NCBI GenBank assembly: GCA_963825305.1
Contig: CAWGTA010000004.1
Coordinates: forward strand, 620,001-684,000
Source of the DNA: PSRJ01 sp963825305
GTDB taxonomy: Bacteria > Acidobacteriota > Terriglobia > Bryobacterales > Bryobacteraceae
Length of the DNA stretch: 64,000 nucleotides
Direction of reading: 5' to 3'
The notes below the pieces were generated by a model that saw nothing but the letters and a program-made list of their open reading frames with translations, ran no database searches and had not been told where the DNA came from. Made by a program: the position numbers and the translations under genes. Every line of letters starts with the position of its first letter. Position 1 is the first letter of the stretch. Below are positions 53,565 through 63,506 of this stretch, one piece after another.

Positions 53565-56500
53565 ATGTTAGTCTCCATACGTTACGCCTTTTGTTGTCGT
53601 GGTCGCTTCGCTCTAGTTGCCTGCACGCTGCTGGCTCTTGGATTAGGTATGTGCAGCCGGTTGAGCGCTCAGGGAGCTACGAGCGCGACCGTCTTAGGGA
53701 CGGTGACGGATTCCGCCGGCGCCGTCGTTCCCAATGCTCCCGTGCAGGTGAAGAACGTCGCGACAGGTCAGGTGCAGCACGTGGCGACAGATGCTCAGGG
53801 GCGCTATACCATTGCGGATCTTCCCATCGGGAATTATGAAGCGCAAGCTACTGCCCCAGGCTTCCAGACCACGGTGCGCCGCGGTATCACCCTGACAGTT
53901 GGCGAGCAAGCCGTTGTGGATTTTTCCCTTTCGGTGGGGCAGTCCCAGCAGACGGTAACAGTGGAGGCAGAGGTTTCCCAGGTCGATACGCTTTCGACTG
54001 CGGTGGCTTCCTATGTGGAGCAGAGGCAGATTAACGACCTGCCGCTGAACGGCCGCAACTTCACCGATCTGGTGGCTTTGGTGCCCGGAGTGTCGTCGGG
54101 ATCCCAGATCGGAAACGGTGGGGCCAACCTCCTTTACGGCGTCGAGAACAACTTCGCCGTTTCCGGCGCACGCTCGGAAGGCCAAGCCTATCTTTTGGAC
54201 AGTACCAATATTCAGGGCTTCTGGAACCACGGTTCCGGATCGGGCGTCATGGGCACAACGCTGGGCATTGAGGCGATTGCCGAGTTCTCGGTTCTCACCA
54301 ACACCTATAGCGCTCAGTTCGGTGGCAATGGGGCTGTGGTGAATGCGGTCAGCCGCTCCGGCACCAACGGCTTCCATGGGTCCGCATATGAGTTTCTGCG
54401 CAACAGCGCTGTGGACGCCGCCAACTTTTTCGACAACGCCACGGGCTCCAAGAAAGCGCCGTTCCGGCAGAATCAGTTTGGCGGCGCCCTGGGCGGGCCG
54501 ATCAAGAAGGACAAGCTGTTTTTCTTCGTCAACGACGAGGAGTTGCGGAAGTCCTTGGGCCAGACTTTCGTTGGGCTGATTCCCGATGCCAACGCGCACC
54601 TGGGAATCGTGAACGGGCAGACCATACCCATTAATCCCGCGATCAAGCCCATCTTGGACCTTTACCCTGCGACCACCTTAACGTCCCCCACCGGCATCGT
54701 CTCGGTACCCGAAGTAGACACCACCACCGGCAACGAGAATTACCTGCTGGCGCGTCTCGACTATACGATGTCGGCCAAGGATTCGCTGTTCGTCCGCTAT
54801 GTGCGGGACGCCGGCGACATCACGATGCCCTTTCTGGGCTCGCCCTTGCCGCCCCGATGGCCTGAGATCGGCTCGACGCGCAACCAATTCGCGACCATCG
54901 AGTACCGCCGGGTGATATCCGCATCGATGGTGAACCTGTTGCGCTTCAGCTTCACCCGGACCAAGGAAACCGATGTGCAAGCGAAACCCGATCAGACCCC
55001 CGCGCTGGACTTCTTTCCCGAGCGGCATCAGAACGGCGGCGTGAACATTACCGGCCTGTCGTCGATCGGCACCAGCATCTTCGCTCCGCTGCTGGAAGTG
55101 CAAAACAAATTTCCCCTGTCGGATGACGTCTTCTGGACGCGTGGCTCGCATAGCCTGCGCTTTGGCGCAACCCTGGACCGCATTCAGAGCAACTTCCAGC
55201 AACAAGGATGGTGGGGCGGCTTCTACACCTTTCCGGGCCTGACCGCCTTCTTGCAAGGCCAGCCGACTCTCTTCCAGGGGCCGGAGCCGGGGCTGACGGA
55301 TTCCTATCGGGATTTTCGCGAAAGGGAAGTAGACTTGTACATCCACGACGAGTGGAAGGCGCTTCCCAAGCTGACGGTGAACGTCGGCGTCCGCTACGAA
55401 TTTGTGACCAATCCCACCACCAACTTGCATCCGCTGGAAACCCTCATCCATCCGCCCTTTGGAACGTTCCAGAAGGTGCCCAACGTCTTCGCCTCCAACC
55501 CCTCCGTGCACAATATCGATCCCAGGATCGGACTCGCCTATGATCCGTTCGGCGATCATAAGACCGCGATTCGCGCCGGAGCCGGAATCTTTTACGATCC
55601 GATTCACGCGCGCAGTTACGCGTCGGGTTATTACTTCAATCCTCCTTACGCGCTCGCCTTCATTGGCGGGGCACCCGCGTTCCCCAATCCCTTCCCGGGA
55701 GCGCTACCGCCTCCGGCGCAGCTCGTCGGCGTGGACTATAACACGGTGAACACGCCGCATATGTATCAGTGGAATTTCAATATTCAGCACCAGCTTTTCG
55801 CATCGACGAGTTTGACCGTCGGCTATGTCGGCTCGCGGGGCGTGCATCTCTATGCCGCGCGCGACATAAATCCCGTGCTGCCGACGGAGGTCGGCGGCGT
55901 GCAAATTTTTGGAGTTCCCATCGGGCCGAGCCGGGCGGGCATGAAAAGTAATCCACGGCTCAATCCGGCCTCTGCCGCGTTGAGCAGCGAGGCCCCGGTT
56001 GGCGACTCAAGCTATAACTCCTTACAGGTGGGCTTGAACCGGCGCTTCTCGCACGGCGTACAAACGCAGCTTTCTTATACCTGGTCGAAGTGCATGGACG
56101 ATGCCTCCGGCACCTACGGTTTGGAAGGCGGCATCCCGTGGTCCGATCCGCTGAACGGTTCCTACGACCGCGGCCGTTGCCTGTTCGACCGCCCGCAGGT
56201 GTTTCACTTGAGCGGAGTGTACGCGCTGCCCTTCAAGAAGAACATCCTGGTGACGGGATGGCAGATGAGCGGCGGGGTGACCGCACAGAGCGGCTCGCCA
56301 TGGAATGTGACCGTCGGCTTTGACCAAAGCGGCGGTGTGGTGGCCGGCAGCGAACGGCCCAACCTCATCATGCCTGCGAACCAGATCATGCAGGACAAAG
56401 TGACCCAGTGGGTCAACCCGGCTGGGTTCGGGCTACCTGCGCCGGGCACGCTCGGCAATCTGCAACGGGACTTTTTGGCCGGCCCCGGCACGACCGACGT

Positions 56501-56726
56501 GGACTACGCGGTGTTGAAGGACACGACCATCAAGGAACAGTTCCGCCTCCAGTTCCGCGCCGAGTTCTTCAATATTCTGAACCACCCCAACTTCGCCCTG
56601 CCGATTGCAGGCGCGTTCGTGCAGACCCCGAACGGCGGCGGTAACCCGAATCCGACCTTCGGCAAGATCACGGCGACCACCACGTCGTCGCGGCAGATTC
56701 AATTCGCCTTGAAGCTTCTGTTTTAG
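53565..56726 (+). CDS. Oar-type TonB-dependent outer-membrane receptor
   Basis: A 1053-residue outer-membrane protein with signal peptide (LVACTLLALGLGMCSRLSAQ). Residues about 36-125 are a carboxypeptidase-regulatory-like (CarboxypepD_reg) domain: VLGTVTDSAGAVVPNAPVQV, TIADLPIGNYEAQATAPGFQ. A plug follows (INDLPLNGRNFTDLVALVPG; SGARSEGQAYLLDSTNIQG), then a long beta barrel ending IQFALKLLF, with an aromatic last residue as expected of outer-membrane barrels. This is the main transporter type of Acidobacteria for oligosaccharides or other large ligands. No SusD is adjacent. The gene stands alone between convergent and unrelated units. Confidence 0.9.
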   Translation: MLVSIRYAFCCRGRFALVACTLLALGLGMCSRLSAQGATSATVLGTVTDSAGAVVPNAPVQVKNVATGQVQHVATDAQGRYTIADLPIGNYEAQATAPGFQTTVRRGITLTVGEQAVVDFSLSVGQSQQTVTVEAEVSQVDTLSTAVASYVEQRQINDLPLNGRNFTDLVALVPGVSSGSQIGNGGANLLYGVENNFAVSGARSEGQAYLLDSTNIQGFWNHGSGSGVMGTTLGIEAIAEFSVLTNTYSAQFGGNGAVVNAVSRSGTNGFHGSAYEFLRNSAVDAANFFDNATGSKKAPFRQNQFGGALGGPIKKDKLFFFVNDEELRKSLGQTFVGLIPDANAHLGIVNGQTIPINPAIKPILDLYPATTLTSPTGIVSVPEVDTTTGNENYLLARLDYTMSAKDSLFVRYVRDAGDITMPFLGSPLPPRWPEIGSTRNQFATIEYRRVISASMVNLLRFSFTRTKETDVQAKPDQTPALDFFPERHQNGGVNITGLSSIGTSIFAPLLEVQNKFPLSDDVFWTRGSHSLRFGATLDRIQSNFQQQGWWGGFYTFPGLTAFLQGQPTLFQGPEPGLTDSYRDFREREVDLYIHDEWKALPKLTVNVGVRYEFVTNPTTNLHPLETLIHPPFGTFQKVPNVFASNPSVHNIDPRIGLAYDPFGDHKTAIRAGAGIFYDPIHARSYASGYYFNPPYALAFIGGAPAFPNPFPGALPPPAQLVGVDYNTVNTPHMYQWNFNIQHQLFASTSLTVGYVGSRGVHLYAARDINPVLPTEVGGVQIFGVPIGPSRAGMKSNPRLNPASAALSSEAPVGDSSYNSLQVGLNRRFSHGVQTQLSYTWSKCMDDASGTYGLEGGIPWSDPLNGSYDRGRCLFDRPQVFHLSGVYALPFKKNILVTGWQMSGGVTAQSGSPWNVTVGFDQSGGVVAGSERPNLIMPANQIMQDKVTQWVNPAGFGLPAPGTLGNLQRDFLAGPGTTDVDYAVLKDTTIKEQFRLQFRAEFFNILNHPNFALPIAGAFVQTPNGGGNPNPTFGKITATTTSSRQIQFALKLLF

Positions 56727-56738
56727 CGCTTCCCGATT

Positions 56739-56808
56739 CAAGTAGTCGCCCCACCGGCGGCGAAGACCGCCGGCGTTACGTAGCGCTGGCGATCTTGTCG
56801 CCGGCCGA
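56739..56808. repeat. Dispersed composite repeat, second full copy
   Basis: Starts AAGTAGTCGCCCCACCGGCG and contains GGCGTTACGTAGCGCTGGCG; its reverse complement matches 24,167-24,235 nearly throughout. It occupies most of the gap between the receptor and the convergent PQQ dehydrogenase. Confidence 0.75.
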
Positions 56809-56810
56809 AT

Positions 56811-58731
56811 TTAGCTTCCACCCAGCGCGAACGCCACCAGCGCATTCTCTGCGCCTGTCCCCGTGGCGATTACAATGAACTGCCGGCCGGTCCGTGTGCG
56901 GTAAGTCATGGGGACTGCGGCGTTCTCATACGGAACCTTCCCGCGCCACAATTCCTTTCCCGTCTTCTTCTCGAATGCGTACAGATAGCCGTCACCGCCG
57001 CCGATGAAGACCAGGCCGCCCTTCGTCACCATGGCGCCGCCACGGCTGTTCGGCGACCCGAGGCGATCCGGCAGCGCAACCCCTTTGAGCAGCGGATGGT
57101 TTCGCAGGGCCTGGCCCCCTTCGCCCAACGGAACCTTCCAGGCGATCTCTCCCTTGTTCAAATCGATGGCGGTCAGCACAGCATAGGGAGGCGAAACCAG
57201 CGGAAGGCCGCCGGGCAGGCTGACGGATTCGCCGCCGCGCGCGAATACATTGGAGTACTCCACCGCGACCAGCGGATCGGACCCATCATTCTTCGCCAAG
57301 CCGGTTGAGGCCGACCGCATTGGCCGCGCGTACGAAGAGATAGCCGGTCTCCGGATCGAAGGCCGCGCCACCCCAATTGGCGCCTCCGCCCTGCGAGGGG
57401 CGCTGCAGCGTGCCTTCGAGTGAGGGCGGCGTGAACATCGGGCCAATGCGGAATTTTCGCATCTGCTCCTCCGCCAGGCGATGGATTTCGGGCGTCAGGT
57501 TGTTGGCATCTTCCAGTGATACGCCTTGTTCGACAAACGCCGGCGGCTTGGTGGGAAACGGCTGCGTGGGGTACGGCTTCTCTCCCGGCACGTCACTGTC
57601 GGTGGGCACGGGGCGTTCGACGATGGGCCAGACCGGCTTGCCCGTCACGCGGTCAAACACGTAGGTGAAGCCTTGCTTGGTGACCTGCGCCACTGCGTCG
57701 ATCCGCTGCCCGTTCACGGTGATGGTCACCAGATTGGGCGGCGCCGGATTATCCCAGTCCCACAGGCCGTGGTGGACGGTTTGGAAATACCACTTCATCT
57801 TCCCCGTGGCGGCTTCCAGGCACACTAGCGACTCGGCGAACAGGTTCGCGCCCGGGCGTCCGCCGCCGTAATAGTCGCTGGACGGTGTCGTGGTCGGTAG
57901 ATAGAGCAGCCCACGAGCCTCGTCGAGCGTCATCGGCGCCCAAACGTTGCCGTGTCCGCTGTTCCGCCACGATTCGTTCTCCCAGGTGCCGGCCCCCGGA
58001 TCCTTCGCCGACTGCGGAATCACCGAGAAGGTCCACACACGCTTGCCTGTGCGCGCGTTGATGGCCTGCACGTACCCCATTGGATCGGGCAGTTGGACGC
58101 GGTCGGGGACCTGGCTGCCGACGATCACCAGGTCCTTATAGACGACCGGGGGCGAACTCTGCGTCGCGTGCCGGATGTCGGAGATGCGCGGCAGACCCTC
58201 CGTCAGCGACGCCACACCGTTATCCCCAAACGAAGGAACCGGTTTTCCCGTCTGGGCATCCAGCAGGAACATCCGATGCCGGCTGTTGAGCAAGATGCGC
58301 AGCTTCCCGCCATCGCGCCAGAACGCCGTCCCGCGCAGCTTCCACCCGCTGCCGGACAAGATTTGCCCCAGCTTGTATGCTTCGCCGTCGAAACGCCACA
58401 GCTCTTTGCCGGTTTCGGCATCCAGGGCGGCAATGTTGTTGTAGGGCGTCGTCACGTAGAGCACGCCATCGATCATGAGGGGCGTGTTCTCGAAATAACC
58501 GGGCGTGGTGCCGTATGGCTCAAGCGGCGTCTCCCAATGCTTCCACTGCCAAACCGGTTGCAAGTGTTCCACGTTCTGCGCATTGATATCGGTGAGGGTC
58601 GAATACCGGCTGCCGCCTGGATCGCCGCCATAGTAGGGCCATTCCACTTGCCGCGATGGCGCGCCGGATTGCGGAGCAAGCGTCAGGGACGCGGTAAGTA
58701 GAATAGCGAGGGCGCCGAGCAAGGGCTTCAT
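56811..58731 (-). pseudogene. PQQ-dependent dehydrogenase, glucose/sugar type, one frameshift
   Basis: Secreted quinoprotein with a signal peptide (LGALAILLTASLTLAPQ). Blades include YYGGDPGGSRYSTLTDINAQ, LDAETGKELWRFDG, HATQSSPPVVYKDLVIVGSQ and ETGKMKWYFQTVHHGLWDWD-like (D-W-D catalytic region) followed by NPAPPNL, close to membrane glucose-dehydrogenase-type propellers but without the membrane domain. After NAVGLNRL the frame breaks at 57,290-57,300; deleting one G in CTTGGCG restores LAKNDGSDPLVAVEYSN, and the ORF continues to 56811. Joined length is about 640 residues. It overlaps the amidohydrolase stop region by 4 bases. Confidence 0.85.
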
Positions 58732-60044
58732 TGCGACACCCAGGAGGCTCGCAGGGCCGCGCGGTCCAGTTGCTTGCCGCGGAGAAAAACCTTGGCAATG
58801 CGCCGCGTGTTGTTGATGTTGTCCAGGGGATTGGCGTCGAGCACCAGAAAATCGGCGCTCTTGCCGGCCGCCACGGTCCCGAGTTGATCCAGCTTCATGA
58901 GTTCGGCTGCCGTTTTAGTGGCAGCCACCAGGACCTGAGCAGGAGTCATTCCCGCTGCCACCATGTCCGTCAACTCTTGATGCGCGGCCCATCCGATCCC
59001 CGCGCTGGAGTCGGTTCCGAAACCGATCCGCACGCCCGCCTGGTTGAGCTTCGCCAGGTTGCGCGCCTGGATGCCAAAGAATTCGCGCGCTTTCTGGGCG
59101 GCCTCGGGCTTTTGGTTGGCGATCGCATCGCGCATCTTTTTGATCTCAGCGGCGGGCACCGTCTCGCTCGCAAACCGCAGATCCTCTTCCGTGGTTTCCC
59201 GCTCCGGCAGGTTCGGGATGACGTAGACGTTGGGATGCTGCTTGAACAGAGCAATCACTTCGTCATCGGCGTCTCTGTCCCGGATCCCGTGCGCGAAAAT
59301 GTCAATACCCGATCGCAGCAGTTCCTTGGCATCCGCCAGATAGAAGATGTGGGCGGCCACGCGGAGATTGTGTTTGTGGGCCTCATCGATGATGGCGCGA
59401 TAGAGAGGCGGGGTGAGCTTCTGGACCGTCCCGTTTCGGTCGTCCACCCAAATCTTGACCAGGTCCACTTTCTTGGCCGCCAGCTCATCGACGGCCTTAC
59501 GCGCTTCCGCCTCGGTGCTCACGCCGTACGCTACTGGTCTCCAATAATCGGCTCCCGGCCCAGCGTTGGGCATCGCCATCCCGCGGCCGGCGATGCGAAA
59601 CAGCGCTGCATTCGGGCCTGGATCGGCGCGGACCTGGTATGGGGTGTCCCCTGGATCGATGCCCATGCTCTGGGCCGCCGCGATTCCGTAGTAGGCATAG
59701 CGCTGCAGGTGGTCGATCAGGTTCTCGCGGCTGTACGTGTCGGTGCCGATGCGGCCGGTCTTGACGATCGTCCAACCTAGATGCGTGTGCGTATCGACCA
59801 GCGCGGGCATTACGGTTTGCCCGCTGAGATCGACGCGGACCGCGCCCTTCGGCAGCCGAATCTCGCCCCTTTTGCCGAGCCGTGTGAACTTGTTGTTCTC
59901 CACCAGGAATGCCGAATTCTCCACGGGAGCGCTGCCATCGCCCACGATGAGGCGCGCGCCTTCGAACAGCACCGCGGTGCCCTGCTGGGCCGGCGCCTGC
60001 GAGAATCCGAGGGCTAGCAAAAGCAGAATCTTCGTTAGGCGCAT
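58728..60044 (-). CDS. Exported amidohydrolase-family protein
   Basis: Metal-dependent hydrolase of 438 residues with a signal peptide (RLTKILLLLALGFSQAPAQ). Motifs: DTHTHLGW, VDLVKIWVDD (candidate bridging lysine), AAHIFYLADAKELL, GIDIFAHGIRDRD and GTDSSAG near the C-terminus, ending AGKSADFLVLDANPLDNI. Its stop shares 4 bases with the start of the PQQ dehydrogenase, so the two are translated together. The pairing of an amidohydrolase with a quinoprotein suggests a stepwise degradation. Substrate unknown. Confidence 0.87.
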   Translation of the reverse strand: MRLTKILLLLALGFSQAPAQQGTAVLFEGARLIVGDGSAPVENSAFLVENNKFTRLGKRGEIRLPKGAVRVDLSGQTVMPALVDTHTHLGWTIVKTGRIGTDTYSRENLIDHLQRYAYYGIAAAQSMGIDPGDTPYQVRADPGPNAALFRIAGRGMAMPNAGPGADYWRPVAYGVSTEAEARKAVDELAAKKVDLVKIWVDDRNGTVQKLTPPLYRAIIDEAHKHNLRVAAHIFYLADAKELLRSGIDIFAHGIRDRDADDEVIALFKQHPNVYVIPNLPERETTEEDLRFASETVPAAEIKKMRDAIANQKPEAAQKAREFFGIQARNLAKLNQAGVRIGFGTDSSAGIGWAAHQELTDMVAAGMTPAQVLVAATKTAAELMKLDQLGTVAAGKSADFLVLDANPLDNINNTRRIAKVFLRGKQLDRAALRASWVSQ

Positions 60045-60079
60045 ATTTCCTCCTTACAAATCGGCCGCGCCCAGGTAGG

Positions 60080-60116
60080 GCGGACCCCCTGGTCCGCGCA
60101 GGTCCCCCTGGACCTG
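60080..60116. repeat. Two tandem hairpins with a CCCT centre
   Basis: GCGGACCCCCTGGTCCGC (60080-60097) and CAGGTCCCCCTGGACCTG (60099-60116): seven-base stems, both with CCCT at the loop. They lie between divergent genes and resemble other palindromic units here in arrangement, not sequence. Confidence 0.55.
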
Positions 60117-60197
60117 CTCTTCAAGGCCAGCGCGTGTCTCTGGAGATTGTATCGTTCCGGGGCATTATGTTGTAATCTACGCCACGGAGGCATTTGC

Positions 60198-62369
60198 GTG
60201 AAGACTCGAATAACCCCGGGGCCGGCGATGATCGTCGCGTGCAGCTTGATGGTTGTTTCTCAACCAGGCAAGGCCCAGCAGCGCCCCGCGGCGCCGTACA
60301 CCACCGAGCAGGCCTCGGCTGGACGCGCCCAGTATCAAGCCAACTGCGCCTCCTGTCATGCGCCGGATCTCTCCGGACGCGAAGGGCCGCAACTGGCTGG
60401 CGCCAACTTCATGGGTCAGTGGGGCGACAAAACCGTGGGCGAATTGATCGGTTTTATGCGCGCCACCATGCCTCCCGGCGCGGGTGGGTCGCTTCCGGAC
60501 CAGACCTACATTAATCTCGCAGCGTTCCTCCTCGACTCCAACAGCGCGCGGCCGGGCGATCGACCGCTCACAACGGAATCGGCCATTTCGATTCGCAGCG
60601 TCGCGTCCGGTCAGCGTGCAGCGTACTTGCAGCCGGGTGCGCCGGCGCCTCCCGCGGCTCAACCTCCCACCGCTCAAACAGGCAACCAGGCTCGGCAGGC
60701 GCCCCGTGGAATCACCGTGGCGGGCGAAGTGAAAAACTACGTTCCGGTCACCGACGCCATGCTGCGCAATCCCGATCCCGGCGACTGGCTCATGATTCGC
60801 CGCGACTACAAGGCCACCTACTATAGCCCGTTGAACCAGATCACCGCGCAGAACGTCAACAGCCTGCGCTTAGTGTGGAGCTGGGCCATGCAGGACGGCG
60901 CAAGTAATGGGAACCAGCCCGCACCCATCGTGCACAACGGTGTGCTGTACGTGAACAACGCCGGCACGGTGCTGCAGGCCCTGGATGCGAAAACCGGCGA
61001 CCTGATCTGGGAGAATCGCTACGGCTCCAATCCCACCGCCCCCGCCATGCGCGGTATCGCGATTTACGATGACAAGATTTTTGTGGCCACAGGCGAGGCG
61101 CACCTGATGGCCTTCGACGCCCGCAATGGCAAGATGGTTTGGGACACCACCATCGGCGACCGCTCCAACGGCGAGTACGCCAATACCAGCGGCCCCATCG
61201 TGGTGAACGGCCGCCTGATTCAGGGACTCGGCCGCGACTCCTGCGCTACCTACCGCGAGGAGAAATGTTTCATTAGCGCTTATGATGCCAAGACCGGCAA
61301 GGAAGCCTGGCGCTTTCGAACCGTGGCACTCGAAGGCGAACCGGGAGGCGACACCTGGGGAGGGCTCGCGAACACATTTAGAGCGGGCGTCGAGACGTGG
61401 ATCACCGGAAGCTACGATCCGGACTTGAACCTGACGTACTGGGGCACGGCCCAAGCCAAGCCGTGGATGCGCGTGAGCCGCGGCTCCGGCAACGGCGCGA
61501 CCCTGTATGCCAACTCCACGCTGGCCATCAACGCCGATACAGGCAAGCTCGCCTGGTATCACAGCCACGCGCCGGGCGAGACGCTCGACTTGGACGAAGT
61601 GTTTGAACGCGTGCTGGTGGACGATCAGGGCCAGAACTACGTCTTCAGCGCGGGCAAGGCGGGCATTCTGTGGAAGCTGGACCGCAAGACTGGAAAATAT
61701 CTGGGCCACAAGGAAATGGTGTTCCAGAACGTGTACGATTCCATCGACTCGCGCACGGGCGAACCGCACTATCGCAACGATATCGTCGAGCAGCGGGTCG
61801 GCGAGTGGGTGTCGGCATGTCCGTCGACGGAGGGCGGCAAGAATTGGCCGTCCATGACCTACTATGCGCCGGGGAACCGGCTGATCATTCCCTTGAGCCA
61901 AAGCTGCCTGGATATGAATGGGCAGGCGATCGAAAAAATCGCCGGCGGCGGCAGCGGAAACGGTGCTCTACGGCGCTTCTTTGAGATGCCGGGGACGAAC
62001 GGGAATGTAGGAAAACTGGCGGCGTACGATGTGCGGACCATGCGCGAAATCTGGAAATACGAACAGCGTGCGCCGTTTCTTACCGGCGTGGTCTCGACGG
62101 CCGGAGGCGTGGCATTCGCAGGCGACCTGGACCGCATGTTCCGCGCCTTCGACGCCGGCACTGGCCGTATTCTGTGGGAGACGCGCCTTCCCGCCGCGGT
62201 GCAAGGCTTCCCGCTAACGTTTACTGTGGGCGGTAAGCAATTCCTGGCCGTGACGACGAGCAATGGTGGAGGCAGTCCTCGCGGCGTCCCGGCCGTGGTT
62301 GCCGCGGAACTGCATTATCCGGCGACGGGCAATGCCCTATACGTTTTCGCGCTTCCCGACCGGAAGTAG
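60198..62369 (+). CDS. PQQ-dependent dehydrogenase with N-terminal cytochrome c domain
   Basis: Quinohemoprotein-like fusion of 723 residues, reversed from the common order (heme first). Signal 1-25, then a cytochrome c domain with CASCHAPDL and the Met in ATMPPGAGG. A Pro/Gln-rich linker (about 140-165) leads to the PQQ propeller: MIRRDYKATYYSPLNQITAQ, NVNSLRLVWSWAMQDG, LDAKTGDLIWENRYG, WITGSYDPDLNLTYWGTAQ and a catalytic-type region HAPGETLDLDEVFER. GTG 60198 follows GGAGG by 7 bases. It is divergent from the amidohydrolase and convergent with the MBL hydrolase. Confidence 0.88.
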   Translation: MKTRITPGPAMIVACSLMVVSQPGKAQQRPAAPYTTEQASAGRAQYQANCASCHAPDLSGREGPQLAGANFMGQWGDKTVGELIGFMRATMPPGAGGSLPDQTYINLAAFLLDSNSARPGDRPLTTESAISIRSVASGQRAAYLQPGAPAPPAAQPPTAQTGNQARQAPRGITVAGEVKNYVPVTDAMLRNPDPGDWLMIRRDYKATYYSPLNQITAQNVNSLRLVWSWAMQDGASNGNQPAPIVHNGVLYVNNAGTVLQALDAKTGDLIWENRYGSNPTAPAMRGIAIYDDKIFVATGEAHLMAFDARNGKMVWDTTIGDRSNGEYANTSGPIVVNGRLIQGLGRDSCATYREEKCFISAYDAKTGKEAWRFRTVALEGEPGGDTWGGLANTFRAGVETWITGSYDPDLNLTYWGTAQAKPWMRVSRGSGNGATLYANSTLAINADTGKLAWYHSHAPGETLDLDEVFERVLVDDQGQNYVFSAGKAGILWKLDRKTGKYLGHKEMVFQNVYDSIDSRTGEPHYRNDIVEQRVGEWVSACPSTEGGKNWPSMTYYAPGNRLIIPLSQSCLDMNGQAIEKIAGGGSGNGALRRFFEMPGTNGNVGKLAAYDVRTMREIWKYEQRAPFLTGVVSTAGGVAFAGDLDRMFRAFDAGTGRILWETRLPAAVQGFPLTFTVGGKQFLAVTTSNGGGSPRGVPAVVAAELHYPATGNALYVFALPDRK

Positions 62370-62372
62370 CCC

Positions 62373-63434
62373 TTACCTCCCGGGCCCAGTGCGCCTCGGC
62401 ATTTTCCGTTCGCCGTTCTCAACAGGCGGGAAGTCCTTCAGTTCGTCGTACACCTCGGTAATGAACCGGTCCTTGCTCTGTTTCGTGTCGCCCAGCGTGG
62501 TCGCGTCATAGGGTGCGGTCAGGTTCGCGGCCAGAACCTCATCCAGCGATTTGCCCTCGTCGCGGAGCTTCTGCACCTTTCCCAAGATGTCGACGAGCAT
62601 GGCACGGTAGCCTAGCAGATCCTTCTTCCTGACCAGCGTTCCGTGGCCTGGGACAAGAGTCGTATCGGGGCCCGCAAGTTTTTCAATGAGGTCAACCGCC
62701 TCGATCATGCCCTTGATCGACCCGCCGTTGGCCTGGTCGGCAAACGGATAGCCAAAGTTGCGATAGAAATCCTCGATATAGATCACGTTCGCCTTGTTGA
62801 ACCGCACGATCGTGTCACCCGCGGTGTGGGACGGCATCATCGGTATAAAGTCCACCGTTTCGCCGTTCATATGAATCGTGACGGCAGGGGTGCCTGGAGA
62901 GCCGTACCTATATGTGGAGGTTGGAACGCCGGCGGGATCGGGCGCGCGACCGGCATTGCCCGGCGGGCTTAGCATTTCATCACGCAGATTCTCCTGCGAG
63001 TAGATCACCGCCCCCTGTTTCGCGAAGAACGCATTGCCACCGGTATGGTCGGGGTGGATGTGAGAATTGACTACGATCTTAATGGGACCACTGGTGAATG
63101 TCCGGATTGTGTCGAGTGTCTTCGCCGCCAGTTGCGGGTCCTCGGTATCCACCATCAGCACGCCGTCGGAGCCGAAGAGCACGGCGACCCTGCCACCGGC
63201 AGCATCGGGATGTGTCGGGTCAAGACCCGCCGAACCGTGCAGGGAGTAGAGATTTGGCGCGAGCTTCTCCGTAACCAGCATCTCTATCTTGTCCCAGGGC
63301 GTTTGGTAGCCTTGAGGAAACTGGATTGACTCTTTTCCCGGTGGGACCACCGTGATCGGATAACCCGATTCCTGTGCCCACACACTGCCGGAAACAGCCG
63401 CCACCGTCCACAGTAATAGCGCTCCCCGTTTCAT
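62373..63434 (-). CDS. Exported metallo-beta-lactamase-fold hydrolase
   Basis: A 353-residue MBL-fold protein, signal peptide ALLLWTVAAVSGSVWAQE. Ligands: NSHIHPDHTGG (canonical HxHxDH), His in MPSHTAGDT, Asp in YIEDFYRN and His in VPGHGTLV. It keeps the site that the 34.7-kb paralogue has lost. Such hydrolases are often found beside PQQ dehydrogenases in quinoprotein relay sets; this one ends 3 bases from the stop of the 60.2-kb dehydrogenase on the opposite strand. Substrate unknown. Confidence 0.87.
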   Translation of the reverse strand: MKRGALLLWTVAAVSGSVWAQESGYPITVVPPGKESIQFPQGYQTPWDKIEMLVTEKLAPNLYSLHGSAGLDPTHPDAAGGRVAVLFGSDGVLMVDTEDPQLAAKTLDTIRTFTSGPIKIVVNSHIHPDHTGGNAFFAKQGAVIYSQENLRDEMLSPPGNAGRAPDPAGVPTSTYRYGSPGTPAVTIHMNGETVDFIPMMPSHTAGDTIVRFNKANVIYIEDFYRNFGYPFADQANGGSIKGMIEAVDLIEKLAGPDTTLVPGHGTLVRKKDLLGYRAMLVDILGKVQKLRDEGKSLDEVLAANLTAPYDATTLGDTKQSKDRFITEVYDELKDFPPVENGERKMPRRTGPGR

Positions 63435-63506
63435 AGCCTTGGTCCTCCCGAGCCTAAGCTTCGATGTTACTTGATCAGAAGCTCGGCGTTAACGGTCCGG
63501 CTGAAA

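Noticed and set aside
60870..61901. A 343-residue leftward ORF
   Set aside because: It mirrors the PQQ dehydrogenase on the other strand; no homology pattern seen.
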